Below are positions 34,815 through 46,019 of a stretch of 64,000 bases of DNA, in pieces. Every line of letters starts with the position of its first letter. Position 1 is the first letter of the stretch. The notes under the pieces are model-generated. The model ran no database searches. It was not told where the DNA came from and was given only the letters and a program-made list of their open reading frames with translations. The position numbers and the translations under genes were made by a program. Origin of the DNA: Pseudocercospora fijiensis CIRAD86 (Eukaryota > Ascomycota > Dothideomycetes > Mycosphaerellales > Mycosphaerellaceae); the NCBI RefSeq assembly GCF_000340215.1, contig NW_006921554.1:186001-250000 (forward strand), given 5' to 3'.

Positions 34815-37800
34815 TTATTTAGTCTCGGGATCTAGCTATAATTCTAGGCGGTCTTCGTCGCTAGACTAGTCGAGCTCCTCCTCGGAGTTAGAGTTAGATA
34901 GCTAGAAGTCTAGTTTACTATCGGAATTAATATCGGAAATGCTCTACGCGCAATTAATACGTATATAACCCTCCCTTTGTTTATAAGTTATTCCTAATAG
35001 CTTACTAAGATGTATCTAGGGATGCGTATAGTTGTCGGGCAGAACAGGATCTATAATCGCGGTAGGATCCTCCTCTCGATAGGTATCTAAGGTCGGTAGA
35101 GGGTCTATAGAGGCATTAACTTCCTCCTCGGTCGGGGGAGGACGGGTAGGCTCTCTTAACTCGACGACCTTCTTTAGGTTAGCCCGGGGGTGCGAGTGCT
35201 TTAAGGTAGCACTATTAAGTTCCTAAAGCCGGTACGTAGAACTATCGTAAAGGACCTCCTATACTCTATAAGGCCCTTTCTATTTAAAGGCTAGCTTATA
35301 GGAGTAACTATACTCTAACTCGGACCGGTATAGGAGAACTATATCGCTAACCTTTAGAGGCTCCTAATTAACAGCATTATAGTTATCAAAATACTGCTTA
35401 GCCTCTTTACGGAGGCGCCGTTGTCGAGCAAGACCCTCTTAAGAAGTAGTAGTTATGTCCTTAAGAGCCTTAGCGCGTAGGGCAAGGAGATCTGCTCTAG
35501 TACGAACAGACCCCTAGTCGTAAACGCTATACGTACGATAGGACAACTTAATAGGAAGAACGGCGTCCCTCCTAATTATAAGCTCTACTAGCGTAAGTCT
35601 AGTCGTATCGACAATAGTAGTTCGATCCGCCTAGAGAAGGGCCGGAACGCGGGTAGAGATAGGAACGGACCTATCCCCTCTATTAGTTATCTTAGATAGG
35701 GCATCGATTAAAGACCGATAGCTACGCTTAACAATAGCATTCGACTAGGGATAGTACGGGGAGATACGAACGTTCTTCGCCCTATACGAAATAAGTAGTG
35801 CTTAAACTTCTTTAGCTATATTGTTCGTAGCGTTGTCTAAGATAATCTCGTAGGGCGTTCCCTAGCGGCAAAAGAGATCTTTAAACAGGAAGGTAGCTAT
35901 ATTACGAGCATTAATAGCGCCGCAGCCCTTATAGAAATAATAGGCCTTAGGCTATCGAGAAAGACCTTCCCGAATAATATAGAGGCTATTATTCCGGCTT
36001 AGATAAACCCTATTACCGTACTATCGCTTACTAACTAATTAGGCAGCGGGGATACGCAGCTCGCCTAGCCGACGGTAGCTATTCCTAAAATTGCACTTAG
36101 GACAGCTCTTATAGTAGCGAGAGATATCGGCCTATACGCTATCCTACTAGTAGCGCCGACGAAGGACATCGAAGGTGCCCTCCGCCGCCCGGTAGCCGAG
36201 CTTATCGTAAACGGAACGAAGGATCTCTTATCGGGCTGCTAGGTCGTTAATAATACGCTAGAGAGGCGCATTAACTATCGCTTATCGCTAAAGGATTCGA
36301 TCTTTAACTAGGAATCGTCGAGAATAGCGAATAACCCGACGGTATTAACTCTTTAATAGGCTAGGCGCTTTCTTCGCATAGGTTAGGAAGTAGGCGATAT
36401 AATAGGAGTCGTCGGAGTAGACCCTATTAAGGATATCATCCCTCTCTAGTTTATCCGCCTTAGCTTTAGCCTAGTCGTTATCGTTAGTAGTAGGGCTCTC
36501 GTCGGGCTAGTTACTAGGTTAGTCGCTAGGTTAGTCGTCGGCAGTAGGCCTAGTAATCGCTAGTATAGCATTAATATAGAAGGTAGCGAAGAAGGTGCGG
36601 TTAATTACCGTATCGACATCCTCTTCTTCTATTATCTCGGCGATATCCTCTTCTATAGCGGGCCTTCTAGAAAGGCTATCCGGTCTAGTGTACTTCTTAC
36701 TAGGAACGTAGAAGACATCGAAATCAAATAAATAGATCTAGGCAACCTACCGAGCTATCGCAGAGTTTAGCAGGTCGGAGGCTATATAGTTAAGTTAATA
36801 GACTAGCGTCTAAGCATCGATTTCTAAGCGAAAGAACATACTAAAAAGCTATAGTCGGAACTTCTTTAGAGCCTTGTAGACTCTAAGGCATTCTCGCTTA
36901 CTAGTATCGTATCGGGCCTCGATCGGTTTCTATAGTCCGGAGTCGTACCTAATAGGATAACGTAAGGATAGCTCCTTACGGTTACACTATATTAGTATCT
37001 CGCTATAGCCTTCCCCGCTCGAGTCGATAGCAATAATTATCAAACCCGCACCCTCTAAGTAGTTAATAGATGTTAGGGCAGGTGTACTAACGAGCGCCTT
37101 AGTTACCGTATCCTTAGCTGCTTAGTAAACGGAGGTCTATTCGAATTTAGCATCCTTCTTAAGCAAGGCGTATAAGGGCTTATATACTAATACAAAGTTC
37201 TCGACCTAGATACGGAAGTAGGAGACTACTCTAAGCTAGGTTCGGACATCCTTCTAACAGGTAGGATCCGGCTAGGATACTATCTTTAGGACCCGTGCAT
37301 TATTAGGATAGCGGCCGTTCTTATTAGTTACAAACCCGACAATATTTATTCGTTTGTATAGGAGCTAAAGCTTCTCCCTATACACCGTTAGGTTAGCTCG
37401 CTCTAGGTCGTAGAGGACACTATCGAGGTTCTAAATGTATTCGAGAAAGAACCTACGGATGCTAGGCTCTACCTCTTTATTGTCGTACCTAGTTTTAGGG
37501 CCCTTAATACCGATATCGTCGAGGAAAGGCATCGCTACATAGGAGATATAGGCCGCGAGGACTTGGTTTATAATGCGAACGAACTAGGCTACGGAGTTAG
37601 TTGCCCCTTAGGGAAGGGTAGTTTGTCTATATAGCCTAAGAGGTATCTCGAAACTAGTAAGGTCCCGACTATTAGGGTAGAGAGGAATTTAGTCGTAGCC
37701 CGAGAAAACGTTAACTAGTAAAGCTATAACATAGTTAGCAAAAGCTTCCGAGAACCTATTAGTCTCCGGAGGAAGGTTAGCATCTCTAATCGTAACTACG

Positions 37801-38561
37801 TTAAACTTTTATATAGCGTTAATTAGACGGTACTTCTTTAGTTCCCTAGGAGCTGTTTTCTTTTAAACTAGGAAGTATAGATTACGATACGAGGCATAGG
37901 AAGGCTTAAGTATGCCGGCCTTTACGCGTTGCTATATTATATCCTCGACTATACCTCGTAGGCTTAGGTTTAGCTTGAAACCTAGGTAGGCCTAAGGCTT
38001 ATATTCGATTGTTCGGATCCTCTACGGAGGGGCAACCTCCGGATTGATTCTGCCTAGGTAAGTAAAGTTATATGCTAATATAGCCTCGCGATTGTAGAGA
38101 AGCTCGTATAGCAACTCTAGTTTACGATCTAAAAGCTCGATACTAGGTTTTATTTTCGCAAGCCTCTCTTCTATTAGCCTTAACCCCCTAGGGATAGTAG
38201 AAAACTTTTTAGTAATATATTTCTAATCGTACGGACTATCCCTAGGTAGTAGTATCGCCTCCTAATTAAGGCACTTTTGTCGCTAGTTAGGATTTCCGCT
38301 AGGATTGGACCTATCGGTAATGTATACGCTGCCCTTTACGGGCTTGATCTTATCGGCTACCCTTTTATATAGGGTGTATATACTAATCGATTATCGAACC
38401 CGAGCTCGCTCTCTTTGTCGCTAGGCTTAGAGATTAGCGCAACAAAACAGCGCGTAAACTTCTTTAGAAGTTTCCTTAAGTCGATAGGTGTATAGTTAGT
38501 AGTCCTAATTTATAACGCCGGCGAAAACGTTAGATTCGTAATAATACCCCCGGGGTAGCAT
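34815..38561 (-). pseudogene. Gypsy B Pol: RT, RNase H, integrase
   Basis: From the ATG in hairpin copy 4 (38561) to TAA (34817-34815) is 1,248 codons plus stop with no net frameshift; the FLDDIG codons at 37526 are in this frame. RT about 38200-37300 with VAPP and AGILKPSYASYRNLYFLV upstream and MPFLDDIGIKGP at the active site; RNase H 37040-36650 (IIIAIDSSGEGY, SKRECLRVYKAL, later a YIASDL and RPDSLSRR block); integrase finger 36200-36060 (CPKCNF kept), core 36000-35560 with EIILDNATNN and VRISPYYP-(Q)-SN; C-terminal region to 34815 with acidic end. Same family as the fragment at 16310-18556. RIP stops make it inactive. Confidence 0.9.
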
Positions 38562-38564
38562 TAG
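38539..38564 (-). promoter_or_regulatory. Hairpin/TAATG motif, copy 4 (Gag-Pro/Pol junction)
   Basis: On the minus strand CTAATGCTACCCCGGGGGTA then TTATTA. TAA (38563-38561) is in the Gag-Pro frame; ATG (38561-38559) is in the Pol frame. This is a TAATG stop-start overlap inside a hairpin. Confidence 0.85.
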
Positions 38565-41500
38565 ACTCGCGCTCTAATTAGTTAGTTCGGGTAGACCCGC
38601 GTCCGGTAGTAATACTTATAACAGCATTATTACCTTAACTCGGGCATTAGGTAGTCGTTGTATTATACTCGCTATCGCTTCGAGCATTCGTCTTCTTAGT
38701 ATAGAACCTAGAAACTTGCCTTAACGTACGGAACGGCGCACTTCTAGAAATGACCTATTTAAGCTATACTAACTTATAGCGTAGATTGCCGGTCTTACAA
38801 CCGCGCCGTAGCGTTTCCCGAAGACCGTCTAGAAGCAGTAAGGATATCCTCGTAGGACTTGCAGCTAGTGTTGCCGATATAACTAGTAAATACGACTCGG
38901 TTGCCTTTCTAGTTAGCGATAGTTCCCTCCTAGGAGCTATCGTCGCAGTTGCGCTAGACACTACGAGTTATACGAGACTATAGCCGACCTAGAATGATTA
39001 GCGTGTTTAGGTCGGCGGCAATCTAGAAGGTAAAGGAAAAGCATATACCGAAAGCGTCTACTATAATATTATAGCAGGCACCTACTAGCGCAACCTCCCT
39101 ATTCACTCCCTATATACTAAGGGAAATGTCTCTATTTATTAGCAGTCTGAGCTGTTTAGCCTAGCGCTTACTTATAATAAGTGACTTTAAACTATTATCA
39201 AGCATTGCTAATATCTGTTAACTATAGCTCCCGATAGTAACCTAAATATAGATAGTAGGGACGACGGCGAAGGAACGGGTAACTGCGGAAAGGTCTACAT
39301 TATTAGGGATAGAGTAAAGTTCTTTAGGTCGAGGAGGTCCTACTCGGCCGATTTGTTAGCTAGTAAACCGGACTGCCTTAATAGAGACTAAAACTAGAGC
39401 AGAGTCGGGATTATTACTATCCCCTCGGCCTATCTCCTTAACTCCCTCTTCGTTAGCATTATCGATAGTCTCTTAGTTCTCGTAGGTTACCGATTCGCCT
39501 TCTACTAACTCTTAGGCACCTGAAAATTTAGGAAGGAACTATAGGGAAGAGACGTCGATATAGTCTTCTCGTCCCTGTTTTCGTCGGAGGGTAGCGAGAT
39601 CCTTTATAAAGGTAGCATCGTTAGGGATTCGGCTCTAGAACAGGTTAGTAGGCAAACCGTATACTAGTAGCTCCCCTATAGATATATTAGACTTAAGGTC
39701 TAGGAACTATAAAGCCTAGAAGAGAGCGTTTACCTTTGTATCTAAGGAGTTAGCTAGGCTAGTACTATACTTTTTTATATACCTATTAAAGCGAAAGCTC
39801 TTTAGATCGGATGACTTTCGCTTATAGGCCGGTAGGTTAGCTAGGCCTAGGGTACTACTAATATCGGTAGCAACATCCTCTATGTCGACCTCTAGAGTCT
39901 CTAGGACGACTAGGCTCTCTATAGGTAGGGTGCTAGGTACGGTACTAGGTGCGGTGCTAGATTAGGCAGCACGGTCTATAGCTGTCTAGAGAGTCTTAGT
40001 TTTAGCGGTTAACTCTCGCTATTGCTTAGCTTTATCGGCTGCCTTGTTCTTTAGTACCCTAGTAAGGGCTGCCGTACTAGGGCGAGTAGGGTTCTAAGGG
40101 CTCTTACCCTTGCTTTAGGACTAGGTCTAAGACCGTATAGCAGCGTAGACATCTACACTGTTCTTAGTAACCGCGTAAACGTTAGTAACTGCGTCCGGAT
40201 CCTAAGAAACAAAGTTGACCTTAATAGGCTTAGTAGTACCGTTACTGCTTCGCTCCTTAACCTGTTTTGCCCTAACCTTCTAAGTTTCTCGTTTAGCAAT
40301 AGCGGCGAGGGTACTATTCCTAGTGTCCTTAAACTCGATCTTACCGCCGTACTTCTTTTCTAGAAGGGTCTTTAGCTAAGGCAGCTTCGGGGCTCTCCGA
40401 TCCTATTCGAAATCAATCTTGTCGCCGGTGTCTATATAGTGGAATCGGCCATTTACTTGCATAATAAGCTTCCTTTTAAGAAGCTCTTTCTAGATAGGGT
40501 AGGACGATTAGACATGTTTAAACCCGCTACACATCTAGCACTTGCTATCTAAGTTAGAATAGATCTTCCGCATAGCGTAGACATCTACTAAAGGGGCTTT
40601 AGGGTAGTTGGGATCTAAAACCTAGTAGACTAGTAGTATATCGCCTAGTGTAGTAGTATTAATAACCTCCCTAACTCGCTATAATGCTTTCGTATTTAGG
40701 TTTAGCTAGGCTAGGGATTTAGCTAAGTCCGCGATATCCTAAGAGTGCTTAGTAACAGTAGGAGTTACGGTCTTAGGACTACTTTGCGATTTAGGAAGGA
40801 ACTTAGGTCCCTTGCTTACTAAGGCTTCTTTCCTAACCTGCGCTAGGTTATTCCGGTCTTCGCCGTAGATAAACTTCCTCGCATCGGCTACGCTATTAAT
40901 GTCGGCCTTAATATACACTAGGATCTCTTTGTACTTCCTAAAGCTCTTAGGATCGGCCTCGCTAAGCTTGTAGCGACGGAAGATACGCTAAGCTATAGGC
41001 TACGGCAACCCCTAGAGGAGCAGCCTTGTTCTCTAAGAGTTTTCGAGGTCACTCTATTCGATACTATCCGCTAACTCGACAAACTCGCGGATATACCCCT
41101 TTAGGTCGTTATCCTTAGTACGCCTTACTAAGTAGAGAGACTCGAGCTACGTACGACTGCCTTTAATGCGACGGCTATCGCGCTTCCGATACTCCCTTAT
41201 AAAGGCTATCTTAAAGGTCTCCTAGTTAGTATTAGACTTGTCGTCCTTTTCTAGGTAGCTAACTAGGGTTTTAAGGGTTCGGTAAAGCTTAGAGGAGGTA
41301 GTCCTCGTAAAGGACCGAATCTTGTACTAGTCGGATTCTCTGTCGAGCTCGTAATTAACTAAGCCTTCCTTAAAGCGCTTAATATGTGCTATAGCGTTCT
41401 ACCCTTCGAATAGGGGATTTGCCCTACTCCCTAGCTCTAGCGGGCGACGCTTGTTTTAACGGAGAAGCTTAGTTTGCTTCTCTATTATTTTTATAAGGAC

Positions 41501-41827
41501 AGTATAGAGCGCCTCTAGCGTAGAGGGCGCAGGAGGCTTACTTATATTAACTAGTCGCCGCCTAATTTCTTCGTTAATAGGATTAGGGGCGTTTTCGGAT
41601 TTAGAGGATTCCGCTAATTCTCGATGTTCGTTTTCGCTAGAGCTAGAGCTTATTCGATTGTTATAAAATAGTTAAAATAGTTGAAATAGAATACTATATA
41701 AAGTTGAAATGGAATGCTATACGAATGTGTTTTTAGTGACTTTAGTCTGTTTAGTTTGTTATAATATTGCTATACGAGAGAGTAGTATATTAGGCTGTTT
41801 CTCCTAGTATTACCCCTAGGGTAGCAT
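38561..41827 (-). pseudogene. Gypsy B Gag-Pro polyprotein
   Basis: One frame without net shift from the hairpin ATG (41827) or from a later RIPped start near 41653 to TAA at 38563-38561: 1,088 codons plus stop from the first. Ser/Glu-rich N-terminus (SSSSENEHRELAESS), capsid-like helical region about 41350-40850 (WYKIRSF-type block, YIREFVELADSIE), zinc knuckle at about 40545-40490 (CX2CX4HX4C with the last Cys turned to Tyr: KC-MCSGFKHV), then a Lys-rich linker. The aspartic protease lies at about 39260-39000 (ILAMLDNSLKSLIISKR, Asp-Ser-Gly changed to Asp-Asn-Ser) and ends in LIILGRL. Fused Gag-Pro upstream of a separate Pol is unusual. Confidence 0.85.
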
Positions 41828-41831
41828 TAGG
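41803..41831 (-). promoter_or_regulatory. Hairpin/TAATG motif, copy 5 (upstream of Gag)
   Basis: On the minus strand CCTAATGCTACCCTAGGGGT then AATACTAGG. Its ATG at 41827 is in frame with Gag (177 bases, 59 codons, before the SSSSEN codons). Confidence 0.75.
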
Positions 41832-42480
41832 ATTTAGCCTCCTAGGGGTCGCCTAACTACCTCTAGGAGCTAAGTTTAGTAGATTTTGGATAAAAGCCGC
41901 TCGGAGGGAGAGACTGCAATCTCTATTTATACCTAGATCCTAGAAACTAGCTCGTATCTCCTTTAGCTAGGCGGGGGGGGCGGTAGCCTTCTTTTTCTAA
42001 TAGAAGGCTAAGCACTGTCTAAGCGAGGCTGCGAATCTAGGAACGCCCTACCCGATTAATAGGGGACTCCCCGGCTATCCGACCTACAATCCGTATTTGC
42101 TATTAATTAATAGTCTTAGCAAACTAAGCAAGGCCGATAGGTGATTAGTCTATCTCCTCCTTAGGCGGGGCTTATCTCGAGCAAGCGGTGCTAAATAGGT
42201 CTTCGACCCGGAGCCGAGTCCTTAGAAGCTAGCTATAGCTATAGACTAGGCCCTAAGCTGTAACAGTCCTAAGGGTTTGTAGCTTTTCGGGGTTAAAGCG
42301 ATGCCCTCGTTAAGAGGTTTCTCTGCTTGTTGTAATAGCCCCTTAAGATACTTCGGTATCGTCCGTATCGTAGGCTCTTATCGTGCCCTCGCTTCGGTTA
42401 TAGCTATTCGTACCTAGAGACTACCTTTAACACACCTAAACCTATTAGATATAAAGAGATAGCCCTACCTTCGGCTCTAA
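41832..42480 (-). other. Gypsy B 5' leader
   Basis: Untranslated region between 5' LTR and Gag. Directly after the LTR the minus strand reads TTAGAGCCGAAGGTAGGG, the place of the primer binding site; the tRNA is not identified. No other feature seen. Confidence 0.55.
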
Positions 42481-42760
42481 TAAAGGACGGAAACTAAAAC
42501 TACTACTACTACCAGCAGTAATGATATAGGCCACCGAGGGTAACATAACCTATAGCAATATAGGCAGCTATGTTTAGCATAATAGGATAACAAGACGGTT
42601 ACTTAGGCTAAAGACTAGAGCCCTACAATATAGGCATTGTAGAAGTGTAATATAAACAATGTACTATACGAGGTTAGTGCCCTATCTACAATGCAGAAGG
42701 AGGCCTCTTATATAGGCTTAAAACTTAGCCTAGGTGTATAGGGCCGGTTACTAGCTAATA
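42481..42760 (-). repeat. Gypsy B 5' LTR
   Basis: 280 bp partner of 30581-30860. I count roughly twenty differences, all C/T or G/A and at CpA/TpG sites; either copy may carry the mutated base. Confidence 0.9.
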
Positions 42761-43690
42761 CTACTAAATCGCTATCGTATTTATAGCGATATCTGCTATA
42801 CCTTTTTATATAGCCGCCGTCTAGTCTACTATTTATTATTCTATCCTCTTCTAGAAGCTATCTACGATAATCCGTTTACGACGCTCGCGAGTATCCTACT
42901 CCTTACGAGCGACTATATCGAACTTAGTCTACTTAATAGCTAAGTTTGTAGGTAACTACCGATTCTAACTAATATCGGTTTCGGTAGACTCGTCGACTAT
43001 AGAAGTACTATACTTAGCAAGATCGATACTTCTTAAAGACTTTAATAGAGACGGTTAACGATATATAGACGGTATCCTAGTATAGTCCTTTATATTTCTA
43101 CTAACGAGGAAGTCGAGACTAGTAGAAACCCGAGTATCTAAGTAGTTATATAACTCTATAGCTAGGGAGTAGAATATTAGATCGGTTTTGTATCTAGAAA
43201 GACCTTTAAGACCGCGATCCGAATTAGCTACTACGAAAAATTCGTACTTCTACTATTTAGGTAATAGTAATAGCTCTCGTACGAGCGCGACCCGTACTAA
43301 GTCCTTTATACTAATATTATTAGGAGCCTTCGATTCTACGATAGACTAATTTAAGCCTAGTACCTCTAGTTCTACCGTTAAAGGCAGCTACTATTCGATA
43401 GTACTAGACTATAACGTAATCTCGGACTAATTAACCTTTAAAGGGTGTAGCGCGTCGAATATTTCTAGTTTATTATATATAGGTTACTAGGATCTATTAG
43501 TCTCGGTCTCGGCTACGTCTTTATCTTTAGTATTCGTATCGGTAGATAGGGTATACCTATCCCTAATCTCCTTCTATACGAGGCGATATACTAAATAGAC
43601 TATAGATCTTTACTATTCTACGGAAGTATATCTTTAACGTACTACTTTAGAGGATCGTTAGGAGTTTTATAGTACTAGTCGGGCACTAAT
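42761..43690 (-). pseudogene. SNF2-family helicase relic, N-terminal part
   Basis: Minus-strand frame with only TAG/TAA faults (for example KEIRDRYTLSTDTNTKD, then SIKDLVRVALVRELLLLP and RERRKRIIVDSF). With gypsy B and one copy of its CTAC duplication removed, the frame continues without break from INTIAI into AIDYIVT at 30577 and on toward the ATPase core. No domain is recognised in this part; the N-terminus is not fixed. Confidence 0.55.
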
Positions 43691-44829
43691 AGCGTACGCC
43701 TAGGTATAGTAGGATATTAAAGATTACTAGTAATAGTATATACTTTTTCCTTCTCCTACTTATACGTCCCTTTAACGGGCTAGCGATATTACTTACCGCT
43801 TAACCGATTAAATAAAAAATTTCTCTTAAGATATAGAAGAAGCTTCTATACTACTATCTTAAGAAGCGGCTTATCTATACTATATAGATTTTATATAATA
43901 TATCTAGGGACGTCTTTACTATCGTTTAAGGCTTAGATAAGTAGACGGTTATCCTAATCCTAATCTTAGATCTTTAAGGAGACTACTATCTTAGCGAAGG
44001 TAGTAGGTAATAGGTTTATAACGAGAGTAGTAGAGAAGCTAACGGAAGGTAGCGAAATTAAATATACGTTAGGGCTAGCGGATATAAGAATAGGAGTAGA
44101 GAGCTACTTATACCCGCTAACCCTAACGCGAGCCGTTAGAGTTACGTTATATAACGGGTATCTACGTATATAAGCTTAATACTAGTCGACTACGACGGCT
44201 AAGATATATAGTACGGCCTATATATAAGTTAGAATAGGGCATTAGCGAAGGGAATAATATACTATATATAGGAGGGTATATATATATATATATAGAATAG
44301 ATATTCTAGTATAGATTAATAGTTAATATTAAAAGAGATGGTAGTAAGGAAAGGATACGACCTTAAATACCTATCTTATAACTAGGTCGTTAATCGAGTC
44401 GGGCCTAACTAACTAATAAATAGACGAAGTAGGAGATCTAGCGCTTAAGCGTATAATAGTTCGGTTACGTAACTAGTAACTAAAGCAATAAGGCTATAGA
44501 TAAGCGTTCTAGTATAAACCCCCTATACGATAGACGATTCTAGATATAGGGCTAAGAAGTCGTAGTAAACATAGTACTATATAGTAAGTAATCGAAAGAT
44601 AGCAATATAGATATAAGCCTACCTATAATAGATATATAACTATAATTGCCTAAGCGTAACGCGGGTAATAATAAGCTACGCAATATAGCTAAACTAACTA
44701 GCCTATATCCTAGTAGTAACTAATAAGAATTATACGATAGCTAGTAGACTAGACCCGCTATAGTACGAGGATATAGGTTAACGAGGCGGTTACTTTAAGG
44801 ACCCTAGAGTATAGTATATAGGTAATTCG
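43691..44829. other. Unidentified RIP-degraded sequence
   Basis: No frame recognised. A TATATA run lies near 44276-44294. Confidence 0.3.
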
Positions 44830-45310
44830 AGTAGATTATCGGATATAGCGAATATTACGTATACGAAAGATAGTATAGTATTAGAATATACGGAAATACT
44901 CTATATAGACCGATAAGTTAGCTAGAATAAATTAAGGTATTTTCTTTTTATCTAGGAGCTATCTATAGATAAATATAAACTAGTTGTTCGTATTTATAGT
45001 ACTTCTACTAGGAAGTCTACTAGGAGTAAATGCGAATAGAAGCTAGTATATATCCCGACTAACGCGGCGTACTACTCGTAGGATATTTACGGTAATACGA
45101 GCCTCTTAGGATACTCGAGACGTAACGCGAAGTCGACCGACGATTAAGATAATATATTTTCTATTAATACTACTAACTCCCTCGGCGACGAAAGGATATA
45201 TATTTAGCTAAAACGACTAGTAAACTTAATATTAAACGATCGAAATACTATACGGATTATATACTAGAGCGGTAGTCTATATAGAATGCTTAATAAATAA
45301 CTATATATTA
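44830..45310 (+). pseudogene. Unidentified coding relic
   Basis: Plus-strand frame of about 160 codons with few, RIP-type stops (EYTEILYIDR, then DKYKLVVRIYSTSTRKSTRS and NSLGDERIYI). Family not recognised. Lies just outside gypsy C. Confidence 0.35.
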
Positions 45311-45699
45311 ATCCGTAGTAAAATTATAAACTAGGCCTAAAGTTAAGAAGCTAGATAATAGATAACGTAATTTATAGAACGCGCTACCGAAGTTAGTAAT
45401 AGAGAATATCGAAATTGTCTAGTAGGCTTAGTACTCGATTCGATACCGAATTAGGGCCTAAGTCGGCCTAATCTAGACCCTAGTAAACCCCGCGACTAGA
45501 GTAGTTTCTATTACTAACTAACGTCGATCTTCTATAACGTAATATATATAACTACCGCCTTCGAGAGTACTATATACTTAACTATCTCGCGACTAATATT
45601 TAATAGGCGGTCTTATCTACGGCCTTAGTCTATCGCTATCGACGTACTACGTATTTTACGCTAGCGTTAAGAGGTTAATCTAGAAGTCTAGTTAGATTA

Positions 45700-45879
45700 T
45701 ATTAAGATATCGATTAAGTAGCTATCTAATTTAATAACGAGTTAGAGAATAAAAGGAAGAGGTTCTTCTATAAGAGATACTTTTATCCGCTTATCGGAGA
45801 TCCGACTTAGTTATATAGATTAGTTATATAGTTCGGTTACGTAATACGATTTTATATAGAAGTCGCTAAGATCGTAATA
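45700..45879 (-). repeat. Gypsy C 3' LTR
   Basis: 180 bp. In element orientation it begins TATTACGATC (TG before RIP). Confidence 0.85.
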
Positions 45880-46019
45880 GTACCCCCCTCTTAAGTAGAC
45901 GACGTCTATAGCGTACTATATCCTCCTAAGCGAAGTATTATAATTATAGCGACTAATAATAGTATACTTAGTTATATTAGCGTTACTAAGTTAACGATAC
46001 GCGGTCGTAGCTTACGAGG

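Larger units (their letters stand above)
30581..42760 (-). mobile_element. Gypsy B: 12.18-kb tricistronic Ty3/gypsy element with an extra ORF
   Basis: Flanked by 280-bp LTRs and a 4-bp target duplication CTAC (30577-30580, 42761-42764). On the minus strand it encodes Gag-Pro (41827-38561), Pol (38561-34815) and an unidentified 938-codon ORF3 (33810-30994). All three frames are collinear without net frameshift. It inserted into the SNF2 helicase relic. It is the least mutated element here: CpA and TpG are still fairly common, and the LTRs differ only by transitions at these sites. Confidence 0.92.

Noticed and set aside
38764..38983. Overlapping open frames on both strands (65 codons each) between Gag-Pro and Pol
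   Set aside because: Neither is in the Gag-Pro frame, which runs through here to 38561; they are shadows made by a CpA-poor stretch.
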